The translations under genes were made by a program, and so were the position numbers. DNA of 64,000 nucleotides, from assembly GCF_958450345.1 (NCBI RefSeq), contig NC_088782.1, forward strand, positions 95,243,358 through 95,307,357. Direction: 5' to 3'. Positions 23,318 to 34,122 of this stretch are shown here, piece by piece (positions within the stretch are counted from its first letter, which is position 1; every line of letters begins with the position of its first letter). Under the pieces are notes generated by a model. That model was not told the origin of the DNA. It saw nothing but the letters and a program-made list of their open reading frames with translations, and did no database searches. This DNA comes from Calliphora vicina (lineage: Eukaryota; Arthropoda; Insecta; Diptera; Calliphoridae).

Positions 23318-23640
23318 CACACAGTGGTATAAATAAAAAAATAGAGGGAAATAAATATGTAACTTCTAAACGATAAGCCCAATTTGAATGAAATTTCACA
23401 GACACAAAGAGGAAGTATTTTTGATATTAAGTGTTGAACATGGACCTCATGGGTAAACCAGGGGCGCTACCAAGGGTCCTCAAAGTAGGACACCTCGGGT
23501 ATGTTACATTTTTAAAACGATTTCAAAAAATAAATACACATATCCTCATCGATCACTACAATATACCTTAATCAGTTATCTCTTATAAGACAATATATGA
23601 CATGATAAGACACCTTGTGAATTGACCAATTATTTGTTCG
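23318..23640. repeat. CACAGTGGTAT repeat family, copy 1
   Basis: It begins ACACAGTGGTATA and contains AAATATGTAACTTC, CCAATTTGAATGA and ACCTTGTGAATTGACCAA, all shared with 29765-29885. GGTCCTCAAAGTAGGACACC also resembles a segment near 52420 and another near 25250. It is an ill-defined element family. Confidence 0.5.
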
Positions 23641-24147
23641 CTCCACCTGCAGTTTCTGGAAGATTATTCATAAATACTACTTTACGAAGAAAAAATAATT
23701 CTCTCGAATGCAAATAGGTCAGTAAGTATTGCTTTTTGATTCAAAATCAGCGACAGGTCTGTTTCGTTCCCAGAACAATTGGATCTACGATCCCGAAATA
23801 TTGTAAATTTGCAGACATTATTAATAATTTTGACCAGTTTTTATTCATATTTATTAATAATCAGCTTAACCCGGCCCGCATTTCTAGCCCTTAAAAAACA
23901 TTTGTTTCATATTGCATCTCGATTTTAATATATGGTGTCGGATAAAACTAAACACGGACTCCCACGACTTCGCACCCGAAACTCATTGTTATCTGTAGCC
24001 AGATGACGTAGGATGAGGCCATATAACAAAGTAATAGCAGATATCTATAAGTACAGTGCCATGCTATGCCCTTAAAAAACGAAACGAATGTATTTATGGC
24101 AAATGTGATATTATATTTTTGAATTAATATTAAGGGATTTACAATTG

Positions 24148-24394
24148 GGGGATTCAAACGGTCTGCTATTAGGTCGTATTGTCATAATGTCATTATATTT
24201 TATTTTAGTTTAAACAAATTTTTGTTGTGCAGAAAACAAAAAAAATATTTTATGACAAAACAATAAACATAGTTCAAAAAGTCTTATTTTAGAACTTTTG
24301 TGTTTGAAACACAACAAAAATGTGATTAAACTAAAATAATATTTTAGGACAATATGACAATACGACCTAATAGCAGACCGTTTGAATGCCCCAA
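24148..24394. mobile_element. MITE with about 60-bp TIRs, PIF/Harbinger-like
   Basis: GGGGATTCAAACGGTCTGCT at the left (about 24148) is mirrored by AGCAGACCGTTTGAATGCCC at the right (to about 24394). Pairing continues through ATTAGGTCGTATTGTCAT. GGG...ATTCAAACGG termini suggest PIF/Harbinger, but I could not confirm a 3-bp target duplication. It lies directly downstream of the Helitron helicase fragment. Confidence 0.65.
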
Positions 24395-24412
24395 ATGTTA
24401 CTTTTTTATTTG

Positions 24413-24590
24413 GAGTAAAAATATACATATAAATTATTATTTGGTGTGCCAACTCGGGAGCCAACTCAATTGATCGTGTGAAAAACATGAATTTTTCAAA
24501 TGTAAGCCAGCAATAGTCAACGATTGGCCTTGTGCATTGTTAATGGTTATAGCAAAGGCGAGACAGATTTTAATCGTTTAGGGCTTGTTT
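24413..24590 (-). pseudogene. Helitron/Helentron helicase C-terminus (PIF1-type motif VI)
   Basis: The minus strand reads LAFAITINNAQGQSLTIAGL followed by CFSHDQLS and, one frame over, SRVGTPNNNLYVY before a stop. This matches the end of the PIF1-like helicase of Helitrons, where motif VI has the form A.TINK.QGQ(S/T)L, then C.SHGQLY.A.SRV. One frameshift separates the two parts. Everything upstream (Rep nuclease, helicase motifs I-V) is missing. The 3' terminus is interrupted or replaced by the MITE at 24148-24394. Confidence 0.75.
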
Positions 24591-25090
24591 AATAAGAGCG
24601 CTTATGCATTTTCCAATTCCTAATGCCTTTTTAAAAACCAAAAATTTCGAAAATTTTCTAAAAAAATATTTTTATTGCCAAAAAAAAATGTATTTCTGAA
24701 ACGACTGCGAAGATGAAAAACGTGTTAAACCTTTCATAAAGATAATTTCATTGCGGATTTTCGGTTTTTCCAGTTTATTCAATAATCTAAACCGTTTTTG
24801 AGTTACGCGAATATATGTTGTACAACCTTCCACATTTTCGAAATAACGGGTTATCTCAAAAATACGAGCTAACCTAAAAAAACGGTTAGCACTACTGAAT
24901 TCAACCTACCCGAATTAGTTTAAGCCACTGGGTGCCCTTCTTGACAGAAAAAGTGTCAATTTCGTGTTATTATTTTTTTTTTTTTTTGTTTCATATTTTA
25001 TTTGTTGTATCTTCACAAAATAATGTGAACTATCAATAATTTGTTCAAATCTTAAATCTAAATATTAATTTTTATTTATGTCCCACCACA
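24591..25090. other. no gene recognised
   Basis: AT-rich, with a T-run near 24968. A block near 24850-24900 contains repeated GGTTA or TAACC words but no clear element end. Confidence 0.35.
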
Positions 25091-26226
25091 GCACAGTGGT
25101 TTAGAAACTTTTTTTTTTGGAAATAATTCGGTATCTCGGGAACTATTGGAGATATTATTAAAAAATTTCACATGGTTAGAGCTGAGGTGTTTTTGAGTTG
25201 AATTACATTTGTTCAGCTTCATAGGGGTAATACGGGCCAGTTTGTGCCCCCTCAAAGTTGGTCACCTCGGGTCTCAAAATTTTTAAAAAAATCCCCAAAA
25301 AATCATTTATGATCCGAATGAGCTGAAATTTAAAATATAAATAGTCCTTGAGAAGATCTACAAAAAATACGCTTACATGTGTAGGTTATCTCCTTCAGTT
25401 GAAGAGATATTTAGGTTTATTTATTTATTTTTATACCCTTCAGCTTCGTGAGAAGGGTATATATAAGTTTGTCATTCCGTTTGTAATTTCTAAATTTTTC
25501 ATTTCCGACCCTATAAAGTATATATATTCTGGATCCTTATAGATAGCGGAGTCGATTAAGCGGAATCCGAGACAACCTCTGAAAATTTCATCAAAAAACA
25601 CAATGTATTGCATGCTTTGACAAAAAAACAACAAAACGTATGGTTGGATGTGCAAGCTTTGCGTATTTTGTTTTTTTTTGTGTTTTGTTTCTTTTGGCGT
25701 TGTTGTTGTTTTTTATACAACTAAACTTTTGTTTGGTTGTGTGTTGTTTTTTTTGACAAAAAATCAACAAATCGTATGTTTGAATGTGCATGCTTTGCGT
25801 ATTTTGTTTTTCTTTTGTGTTTTGTTTCTTTTGGCGTTGTTGTTGTTTTTTATACAATTAAACGTATGTTTGGATGTGTGTTGGTTTCATTGCCTTGCGT
25901 ATTTTGTTTTTGTTTTTTCTTTTGGTGTTCTGTTTCGTTTGGCGTTGTTGTTGTTTTTTGTGTTCTTGATAAATTTAGGATGCTGTACGCTGAAAGTGGG
26001 CAATGTAAATTAGACTTGCCACCTTTTGAAATTTCCAAAACGGGACACCACTAAATGATCAGAGAACAATGGAAAATGACCTAGCGTGGGTTATAGGACT
26101 TGCTGAGTACATTACAAATTGTGTCAAAAAATGTCAGAAGCACCTTCATATTCTGAAGTTATTCTGAAAAAACCGTTTACAGTGATGTTTTTCAACTTAT
26201 CGATCTGTAACTCAGTCAGTTTTTGC

Positions 26227-27135
26227 TAGAGTTTATAAACCGGTTAACCGAAAAACCGGTTTTTCTTCCAAATCTCGGTTTTTTGCGAACCGGTTAATTT
26301 AAAATGTTGATTTTCGGTTTTTAAAATTTGGGACTAAAATTGATAAATCTCACGTTTTTGTGCATTTTTAATATTCATTGTATACACATTATTGGTCTGA
26401 TTTGAAACCTAAACTGCTGATTTACAATACAAAACTGTTTAGATTAATATTTTTAAAAATTACAATGATTCTAAATAATAGAGGACGATGAGTTTACTTA
26501 AAAACTTTTTTGCACATAATGAAACTATTAAAAATTAAAATTAAATTCCGCATAATTCTATAAGTTTAGGCTAAATCTTACTAATGATTCATTAAAAACT
26601 TAGTGATGATCTTACCAAACGTTAAATTGAATTCGATGTACATACCTTCCTTCAATAAATTTGACTTCATTAGTGTATTTTGTTCTTAAAATTTTAATTT
26701 ATTAATCACTTTGTTAGCTATTCAGAAATATTACAGGAGAGAGAAAAAACGTTCTAAAATTCATTATTTGAAATATTTATGAAATCTGATAATGGAGTTT
26801 TTTATAATAACAAATAATCACAGCTAAGTGGAAGTGCGTTTACATCTTATAGGTCCTCTTTTGGGACTTGGAACGTTTTGTCTTTCATATCAGAAAGTAG
26901 AGGTGAAAATAAATTTCAAAGTTATCAAATATTAAATTAAAAAAGTGATTTACATTTTTTGGTTGAAATTTAATGAATAAACCAATAATTAAAACAAGTA
27001 TTTTATATTTAGTAACATATTTATAATCATTTCCATTTGACTGAGATAATAATTTTTTCGGTTAACCGAAAAAAGTCCATTTTTCGGTTAACCGACAAAC
27101 CGGTTTTTTAAAAAGTCGGTTTTTTATAAACACTA
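26227..27135. mobile_element. hAT-like family A, copy 2
   Basis: It runs from TAGAGTTTATAAACCGG to TTTATAAACACTA. Flanks GTTTTTGC (26219-26226) and GTTTTTGT (27136-27143) match at 7 of 8. CGGTTAACCG variants lie at both ends. The paralogous sequence at 13550-13580 reads straight through this point (CAGTTTTTGTCCGATTTT), confirming the insertion. It is 909 bp with no coding capacity. Confidence 0.85.
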
Positions 27136-27249
27136 GTTTTTGTTCAATTTTTATTTTTTTTAACGTGTTGGGAAAGAAAACTTATTACGCTTCAAAATGA
27201 CATGCATTTATTGATACATTTGTAAGTTATAAGTATTGTTTTTGTTACG

Positions 27250-27740
27250 ATCTTTTTTGATTTGAGTCGCTTTTCATTGCTTATTTTATTTATAAAAATT
27301 TATATCAATGTATAAACAAAAGTTCTTAATAAAACATGGTTTTAATTTTTCAAATCGGATGAAAACTGTAAAAGTTATTCAACTTTTCATTCATACTTTT
27401 TTGAGTATTTTCTCCCCCAGCGCATATAAATGTAAAAAAAAACAGGGTAAATATTTTCGAACTTTTTTCGAAAAAGTTTAATAACTTTTGCAAATATATA
27501 AACCGATTTTAATAAGTAATATCTCCTTTTTGTCTATATAAAATTGTCTTTAAAGCACTGTGCAAAAAAGATTTGGTTTTCATAGAAAAAAATTAAAATA
27601 ACTATTGTTGAATTTGAAAAATTTCGAAAAAAAAAATAAAAAAAAAATGTAACTTTTTTAATAACTTAAACAATTTCTTAGATTATTTTTTAAAATTTTG
27701 AAATCGGTTTTAAAATGTCTGAGTTAGAGGTATTGAAGTA
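27250..27740. repeat. segment shared with 54830-55390
   Basis: Long similarity includes GATGAAAACTGTAAAAGTTATT, TATTTTCTCCCCCAGCGCATA and AACTATTGTTGAATT. It is part of the interior of the hAT-like element at 26011-29104. The other copy has no recognised ends and may be a fragment of the same element. Confidence 0.6.
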
Positions 27741-27889
27741 CTACTACTTGTTTCAAAATAACTCAAAATTTTGAGGGTGTTCAAAATCTTTGAAAACCGT
27801 TTTAGCATGTCCTCACCTAGGCATACAACCTCCATTAGGTTGCTTTTGCCCTAATATCACCCTTACTATTCTACATTTTTTGGGGGAAA

Positions 27890-28540
27890 ATGTTATTATG
27901 TTAGTGGGCGTGGCACCTCCCATACAAAGTATATAGTTAATTTCTAATATCTGGAGTACAATAATTGTGAAGTTTTTAAACTTTGTATGAATCAAATTCT
28001 TGTCACTATACGGAGATTAGCTGAAAATTGGCGAGACTGAATTTTTTAAAGTAAATAGTTATTTTCAAATATCTGGATTACTATAATTGTGAAATTCTTC
28101 AAACTTTATATGAATCAATTTCATATCACGACATGAAGTTTAACCAAATTGGGAAGAATCGGAACAAGGTTTAAGTCACCTACCACACAAAGGAAAATAA
28201 ATATTTTCAGAACTATAATTGCGAGATTCCTCAAACTTGTCCGATAGCCCACTTATCATTTTACATAGTTTGACTGTAAAATGGTCAGGATTGGATTAGT
28301 GGGAGTGACACCTCCCATACAAAGTATATAGTTAATTTTCAATATCTGGAGTAATATAATTGTAATGTATTTAAACTTTGTATGAATCAAATTCTTATCA
28401 CCGTACAGAGTTTAGGTAAAATGGTCTAGATCGGAACAGTGGGTGTGAAACTTTCCATTCAAAGTACATAGTAAATTTTGAATATCTGTATAATTAAAAT
28501 TGCGAGATTCTTCAAACTTTGTCTGAAAATTTATTTTTTA
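27890..28540. repeat. degenerate tandem repeats of about 135 bp (reverse of those at 11.5-12.5 kb)
   Basis: Units begin near 27918, 28058, 28190, 28316 and 28457, with forms of CCATACAAAGTATATAGTTA followed by ATATCTGGAGTA and ACTTTGTATGAATCAA. They are the complement of the units at 11540-12530. Confidence 0.65.
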
Positions 28541-29342
28541 TAATTTTACCTAATTTGTTTCACCTCATTAAAAAATAGTTTATAAAATCTTAAAATTTTT
28601 TTTATTTTACTACGTAGGAGTAACGAAGCGCAGCGGGTTATTTAATAAAGTTTACCTATTTCAGTACATAATTTAAAATTTATATTATTAATCGCTTCTA
28701 TCAGCTTTTTTATTATTATTTGAAGTAATAAATTCAACAAACTCAGTCCATTTCAATGGACCAACAACTCACCTTTAACTAAAGGTACAAGCATCCTAGA
28801 GCGAGTATCGTGCCATTTATTTTTCATGAAACTTAAATAATGTTTACTAATGAGTTTATTGAAACTAATGAGTTTATTGAAAATTCAGTTTTAAGAAAAT
28901 ACTATATTTCAGAAAATAAAGCATCCTTGTTTATCGGTATTTAAAATTTTAGATTTTTTTATATTTTTTGTGGTAATTAATGAAAAAGTTATGTTTTTTT
29001 TTAAACGGGACAAATGGCGTCCCGTTCAGAGTATCGCCGGGACACGGGACATTCGACTCTAAAACTGGTCTGTCCCGTCGAAAACGGGACGGTTGGCAAG
29101 TCTAATGTACATACATACCTATATACTAATTATAAAAAATAATAATGCATCCACAACAAAGGTGAAGGGTATATAAGATTCGGCATAGCCGAATATAGCA
29201 CTCTTACTTGTTTTTTTTAATTTTGCTCGATTTTTTTTTGTTTTTTTTGTAATAATATCTCTAATAGTTCCCGAGATACCGAATTATTTCCAAAAAAAAA
29301 GTTTCCAAACCACTGTGCACAGTTGGACGAAAAATTATGTTT

Positions 29343-29740
29343 AATTTATAGATCCTATCATGAGCGCAGGTCTGTTGGATTCCTTCTTAGTCGGATGTAG
29401 CCATTACTTCTCATTAATGTTCGTGCAAGTGGGTTTAGGTGAACTTCTAACTTTTTCAAATATGACTCCGCTTGTTTTTTATTTCATTTTTCACCAAGAA
29501 GACACCTAAGTCCTTATGAATGATAATATTTCTCACATACCAAGGCGCTGCTGTTATCATTCTTAATATTTTATTTTGGAATCTATGAATTTTTTCAATA
29601 TTAGAAGCTGAGGCCGTGCCCCATAATTGAATTCCATAGCACCATATGGTTTTTATATTGAGTATTCTCGAGTTTTTACCAATTAGCCAGTAAATTTGTA
29701 GTAATTTTAACTTCATTTGAGTCAATTTCGTATCTATATG
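29343..29740 (-). pseudogene. 3' fragment of a Jockey-type LINE ORF2
   Basis: The minus strand reads IDTKLTQMKLKLLQIYWLIG, IKTIWCYGIQLWGTASASN, then APWYVRNIIIHKDLG and ends LRRNPTDLRS. This parallels residues from about 755 to the end of the intact ORF2 at 58640-61300, with the same KPIWCYGIQLWGTASASN block, so it belongs to that family or a near sister. It lacks about 20 residues (the SLDCKLLLYNMI region) and is frameshifted near 29460. No poly(A) is visible and both ends are ragged. Confidence 0.8.
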
Positions 29741-29764
29741 CTTATTATTGAAGGCAATTTTTGT

Positions 29765-29885
29765 CGCACAGTGGTATACAAAATAATATAGGGAAACAAA
29801 TATGTAACTTCCAATTTGAATGACATATTAGGTTCTTATGACAATTTAACATGATAAGAGACCTTGTGAATTGACCAAACACTTT
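29765..29885. repeat. CACAGTGGTAT repeat family, copy 2
   Basis: It matches 23318-23640 with an internal deletion: CGCACAGTGGTATACA, AAATATGTAACTTC, ACCTTGTGAATTGACCAA. Confidence 0.5.
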
Positions 29886-29919
29886 TAGAAATTAGTATAT
29901 CATAGTAATATCATCCTAT

Positions 29920-30400
29920 ATAGAACTGCATTGATTCGTCTGAAAGACACACCAGTTCCGGTCCTTGCAATATATTGTCCTCGACCACGCTCTACTTCGT
30001 CGTTGAGCCATCAGTTAATACCTCTTTTGGAGATTTGTTTCCAAAACCAAAGAAAGGTCTGCATGCTTAATGCGACCGTAGTGTTTATCGCATTATTTGT
30101 GAGATAGTACCAATATAATTTCATATACAGCCATGGAGACATCATCCGCTTCGCAACAGTTTTAAAAGCAATAGAATAGGGTTTCATGAGTAACGATAAA
30201 TTACACAAAAAGGGAGATAATACAGCAACTTGTGGTCTTCCATGATGTACCGTCTTAGAGATGGATTTTGTCCCATTAGTAGAGGCAACAGTGGATTGGT
30301 TTACACCAAATCCAATTAGAGCCCATGTGATGGACACATCTGTTCTCCTGTTCTCTGCATTTTATTAGACAGTTTGCTAGGCTTTTTCTCACCATATTAC
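29920..30400 (-). pseudogene. LINE RT/RNase H remnant
   Basis: The minus strand carries SISKTVHHGRPQ and VLSPFLCNL, a decayed form of the RT domain B block RG.PQGGVLSPLLWNL (near 30210-30290). About 60 codons later comes LTDGSTTK, a stop, then GPELVCLSDES, a decayed start of an RNase H domain (near 29950-30000). The catalytic YADD segment is not recognisable. It is related in type to the RNase H LINE at 19317-20996 but much older. Confidence 0.55.
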
Positions 30401-31778
30401 GTAAGATTGGTTTTCGGAGTATATGTATCTTAAAAAAGATATCACGAATCTATCACCATAAGATTTGACAATAACTTCCCTTTTTACCAACAGCTAATTT
30501 GTACTTAACATTAAATGCATAAATTGTATGATATTTAAATGCTATAACCCTAAATAACAAATAAACAATACATTTGTACATATTTGAAATTTGTATTATT
30601 TAAAATGTATTTAATAAACAATAAATATAGTTGTTCACAAGCTCATTCATTTATGGGTAGATTTAATGTGAAAATATTTTCAACAGCAATGAGTTTCAGT
30701 ATCAGTGCTTTGCTACAACAGGGTTGTCACAGTTTTCAATAAATTATATACTCTTTTAAAAAGTGTTTATCATTTTTAATGATTTCTCCAAGAGATAAAT
30801 CAATTTTGGAAAACAGCAAAATAAAAAAATAGAATCTTTTAATAAATAAAATAAAGTTTCTCATACATAAATTTATACTGCATGCATGAAGAGACATTAA
30901 ATAAAAAAGAAATATGAATAAAATTGATTTATTAATAAAAGTAACACCCCATTTAAACGGCACAAAAAGTATCTATTGTCTGATGATGCATGTTATTAAC
31001 AAAATATTAAAAAAAAATAAAAATGATTATTATTATGGAAAATGAAATTAATCTTCACTTTAGTTTCACCACTTTACACCATTGAACCCAATACACAACA
31101 CATGCATACAAATAATAAAGGAAAACGGAAATGCATTGAAAACTCAATTCGTACTTCAGCAGCACAACACACTCAAACACGAATGAATGAACAAAATAGC
31201 AATAAATAATATTTAATTTTTATTTATTGTTGGAAAATTGCACAAACAAGAAGAAAAAATCACAACAGTGAAGAAATAATTATGATTATGATTTTATTTT
31301 AATGCTTTTTTTCATATACAATTTTCATGTTGTTCGACTTTTGTTTTGAGTTGCTGTTGATGCTGCTGCTGCCACCACTGTTACTCCTTTAGGATGCATG
31401 CGAGTGTGTCGTATTAACAACCCCCAAGTACAAGATGTTCTTTCGAATACAATGGAAACTCAATATCATCATCAGCAGCAGCATCAAAATCCTCATCATG
31501 GGCCTCTTTTAGAAAAATAACAACAAACAATTGTTTTGTATTGTACCATTGAAACTCTTTTGTTGTTGTAGATGTTGTTTTTGTTATTTTTCTCATTAAT
31601 AACACTACAAGTACACTCAACAGGGTAAGCCATTTAGTGCCAACATTTTGCGAAAATTATAACAGATGCTGAGGACATTTGACGGAAATTTCTAAATAAT
31701 TGAAAACAATTTTTCATTTTAATTCTAAAGCTAACTGGGTTATATTTACAATTAGCCCATCTGAGAAAAGTTTATTAA
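30401..31778. other. no gene recognised; simple GCT/CAG sequence
   Basis: Unique-looking AT-rich DNA. A CTG/GCT-rich stretch lies near 31350-31390 and a CAT/CAG-rich one near 31455-31490. The minus-strand open frame at 31414-31620 crosses these triplet runs and shows no known domain. Confidence 0.4.
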
Positions 31779-32458
31779 AACAAGTAAGAGAGCTATATTC
31801 GGCTGTGCCGAATCTTATATACCCTTCACCAAATTATACTTTAAAATAAATTTTTAGGTAAACAAAATTTATTTTTTTTTTAATTGTTTTTCAAATTTTT
31901 TTTTTTTTAAATTGTTTTTTAATTTTTTTTAAAAAAGTTTTTTAAAAATTTTTTTTTTTTGAAAAAAAATGTATGACAAAAAAAATGTTATGATGAAAAC
32001 AAAATTCGGGTTAAAAATATTTTTCCCGATTTTGACCCATTGTAGGTCCAACTTACTATAGCCTTATCTACATCGTTGCAATGGACTTTGAAATATCTAT
32101 CATTAGATATCCATATTGTCTATATTAATGACTTAGTAATCCAGATATAGATCAAAAATAGAGGTTGTCCCGGTTTTTTGCTCATATCTCCGTTATTTAT
32201 GGACCGATTTTGCTGATTTTAAATAGCAAACTTCTCGAAAGCATGTCTGACAGAATTATTGAAGATTTGGATCCCGAAGATATCTGGGGTCTTCAGAAAA
32301 TTGATTTCAACAGACAGACGGACAGACAGACAGACGGACATGACTTAATCGACTCCGTCGGAAAATTTCCGACTCGGTTCGGAAATGAAAAATGTAGAAA
32401 TTACAAACGGAATGACAAACTTATATATACCCTTCTCACGAAAGTGAAGGGTATAAAA
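31779..32458 (-). mobile_element. mini-me/DINE-1-like element, copy 2, complete
   Basis: Read on the minus strand it starts TATACCCTTCACTTTCGTGA (32458 downwards), has the core GAGTCGATTAAGTCATGTCC, a short GTCT/GTCC tract (about 8 units at 32311-32341) and the conserved middle TGAAATCAATTTTCTGAAG. It ends with hairpin ATTCGGCTGTGCCGAAT-like sequence and CTCTTACTTGTT (31779). At 680 bp it is the most compact full copy and shows the ancestral short microsatellite. Confidence 0.8.
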
Positions 32459-32599
32459 AGCGAATGCTTCGATTGTTAATTTAAAATTTCACCTCAACTG
32501 CAACAGAAATGTTATACTCCCTCAACTTAATGCATTAAATATAATACATGTGTCTATATGAAAATGATTATGTTCACGACAACACGGCTAGAAGTTTAC

Positions 32600-32740
32600 G
32601 TGACCACCGTTTTTTTTTTAAATTTTTTATTTGCTCAAAAGAAAGCCTAGGTCTATTTCTCTAAGATCATTTTGGTCTCGTAGTGGGATGCGAGTGGAAT
32701 ATCTATCAAAATAAATATTTTGTTTAAAACTATAAAAATA
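32600..32740. repeat. reversed unit of the GCATCCCACT repeat
   Basis: It contains GCTCAAAAGAAAGCCTAGGT, GTAGTGGGATGCGAGT and AAATAAATATTTTG, the complement of units at 13690-14110. Confidence 0.5.
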
Positions 32741-32907
32741 TTCAAATAGGTTTTTTCAAATTTTGCCTCCAATAATATTATAAGGTATATACTTATATTT
32801 TGTAATTATGTAAATAACTACTTATTATTAAGAAGAAAAAGTTGTAAAACTTGAACTATTTATATATATAATTTTAAAAGATAGAAAATGTACTATATAT
32901 GTACTAT

Positions 32908-33870
32908 TAGAGTGCTCCAAAAAAATAAAATTGCGAATTTTGACCGTCCCCCCCTCTAGAATTGTTCTATGTATTGTATAAACACATTGTGTAAAATATT
33001 AGGATGATAGGATAACGTTAACTGGTGGCGCAACGACGCTGAAGTTTTGAGGTGCATTTACAAGGGGAAAATATGCAATTTTTTCAGTTTTTGTAAAAAT
33101 TTTGCCATTAAATAATGACTTTTACAATTTAATTTAAAAGAATCGAAATGTGTACGTAATTGTCGTTATAATAAGATATAAAAGACAAAAATTGGTGAAA
33201 AAATGTTAAAGTTATTAAAAAATCGCCAGGCCATTAACGTGTCTCAGGCCACTAGAACAAGAAATTTATGAACAAAATTAACATATTTTGAGAAATATTA
33301 AAATAAAAGCTTATTTTTACTTAAAATATATCCATATTCACTTGTATATGAGTTTTTGTCCTCGTAGGATACCGTTAACCTATTCGCAGGTATGACCAAC
33401 AAAATTAAATTTTTTTAACGGCAGTTTCAAAACTCCTATTTCAAATTTTTAAAAATTTTGTTAAACAAATTTCAGAATTTTTTGATCATCACATGGGGAT
33501 TTATTGACAACATAATAGGGAATAAAAATGTGAAAAAAGTATGTCAATACCTCCTATAGATTTTCCGTACCTGCGATATAAATTTTGCGATTTTCGAGAA
33601 AAACTAATTTTTTGGCCATATTTTGGGGAATGACCAGAATTTCCTTACTGTAATGATTTTTAAGTAAAAGCTATTCAGAATAATATAGTCCAGATAATTT
33701 AAAATATAGTCTGAAAGCTTTACTAAAATCGGAAAACTTTAACCCTTAAATCGTGAAGGTCAAAAGTCAATTTTTTCAATATTTGGAATTTCTCATGGAA
33801 AGATAGCGAAATATTATATATTTTTGGGCCGATTTTGATGAAACTTAAGAAAAATATAAAATGAAGTCTA
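32908..33870. mobile_element. partial copy of the foldback hAT-like family
   Basis: It starts TAGAGTGCTCC at 32908. Through 33030-33480 it matches the left arm at 40-525 and then the unique centre to about 33870. The right arm is missing, so it is one-sided. Divergence from the 1-1477 copy is clearly greater than the divergence between that copy's two arms. Confidence 0.7.
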
Positions 33871-33929
33871 GTATTCACAATAACAGTACAAAAATGGAAA
33901 TTAACCCTAAAAAGTCAAAAATTAAAAAA

Positions 33930-34110
33930 AAAAAAAAAAAAAATCTAAAATTTCATGTTTTGAGTTACAAAACATTTATTTTGATAGACATCGAACTCGC
34001 ATCACACTAAGCTTCCAAATGGGTATTCAAGGAAATATCTAAGCTTTAAAAAACCATTTTGAAAAAAAGTCAAAAAAGTTTTTGATTTCGGAAAAAATTT
34101 TGTATGGTAT
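33930..34110. repeat. unit of the GCATCCCACT repeat
   Basis: TTGAGTTACAAAACATTTAT, ACTCGCATCACACTAAGC and TTTTTGATTTCGGAAAAA match 13830-14085. Confidence 0.5.
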
Positions 34111-34122
34111 GATCAAAGAGTA

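Larger units (their letters stand above)
26011..29104. mobile_element. hAT-like element, TIR TAGACTTGCCA, CGGGAC-rich ends
   Basis: TAGACTTGCCACC (26011) and GGTTGGCAAGTCTA (29104) are inverted ends. They are flanked by ATGTAAAT (26003-26010) and ATGTACAT (29105-29112), an 8-bp duplication with 7 of 8 matching. The right subterminal region (28995-29090) has at least six CGGGAC or GTCCCG motifs. The uninterrupted sequence CAATGTACATACAT at 39613-39626 is the empty site in a paralogous host element. The interior contains a family A hAT-like copy and degenerate tandem repeats but no transposase. Confidence 0.85.
25432..29212 (+). mobile_element. mini-me/DINE-1-like element, copy 1, interrupted
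   Basis: The 5' end TATACCCTTCAGCTTCGTGA is followed by the shared block GTTTGTCATTCCGTTTGTAA, and the 33-bp-type core with GCGGAGTCGATTAAGC ends near 25560. The copy resumes at 29105 and ends with the hairpin ATTCGGCATAGCCGAAT and CTCTTACTTGTT at 29212. The GTCT tract is missing here. The complete relative at 38782-39728 shows that the 3.1 kb between 26011 and 29104 is a later insertion. No protein is encoded. Confidence 0.75.
25091..29318. mobile_element. outer TIR element GCACAGTGGTTT holding a nest of insertions
   Basis: GCACAGTGGTTTAGAAACTT (25091) through GGTATCTCGGGAACTATT to about 25160 is mirrored almost perfectly at 29250-29318. The two arms are about 65-70 bp long. Between them lies a mini-me-like element (25432-29212) that itself contains further insertions. 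Its own unique interior (25160-25431) resembles 23450-23520 and 52400-52450. A flanking ACA on both sides would fit a 3-bp target duplication, but this is weak. Confidence 0.65.

Noticed and set aside
25648..26054. Hydrophobic Phe/Cys/Val-rich frames
   Set aside because: They lie in the TTTTG-rich interior of the mini-me-like element, which also occurs at 39300-39600 with frame changes.
31414..31620. Minus-strand open frame ending DDDIEFPLYSKEHLVLGGC
   Set aside because: The acidic run comes from a CAT/CAG triplet tract. No splice context or similarity was recognised. It could be an unknown exon, but I cannot support that.
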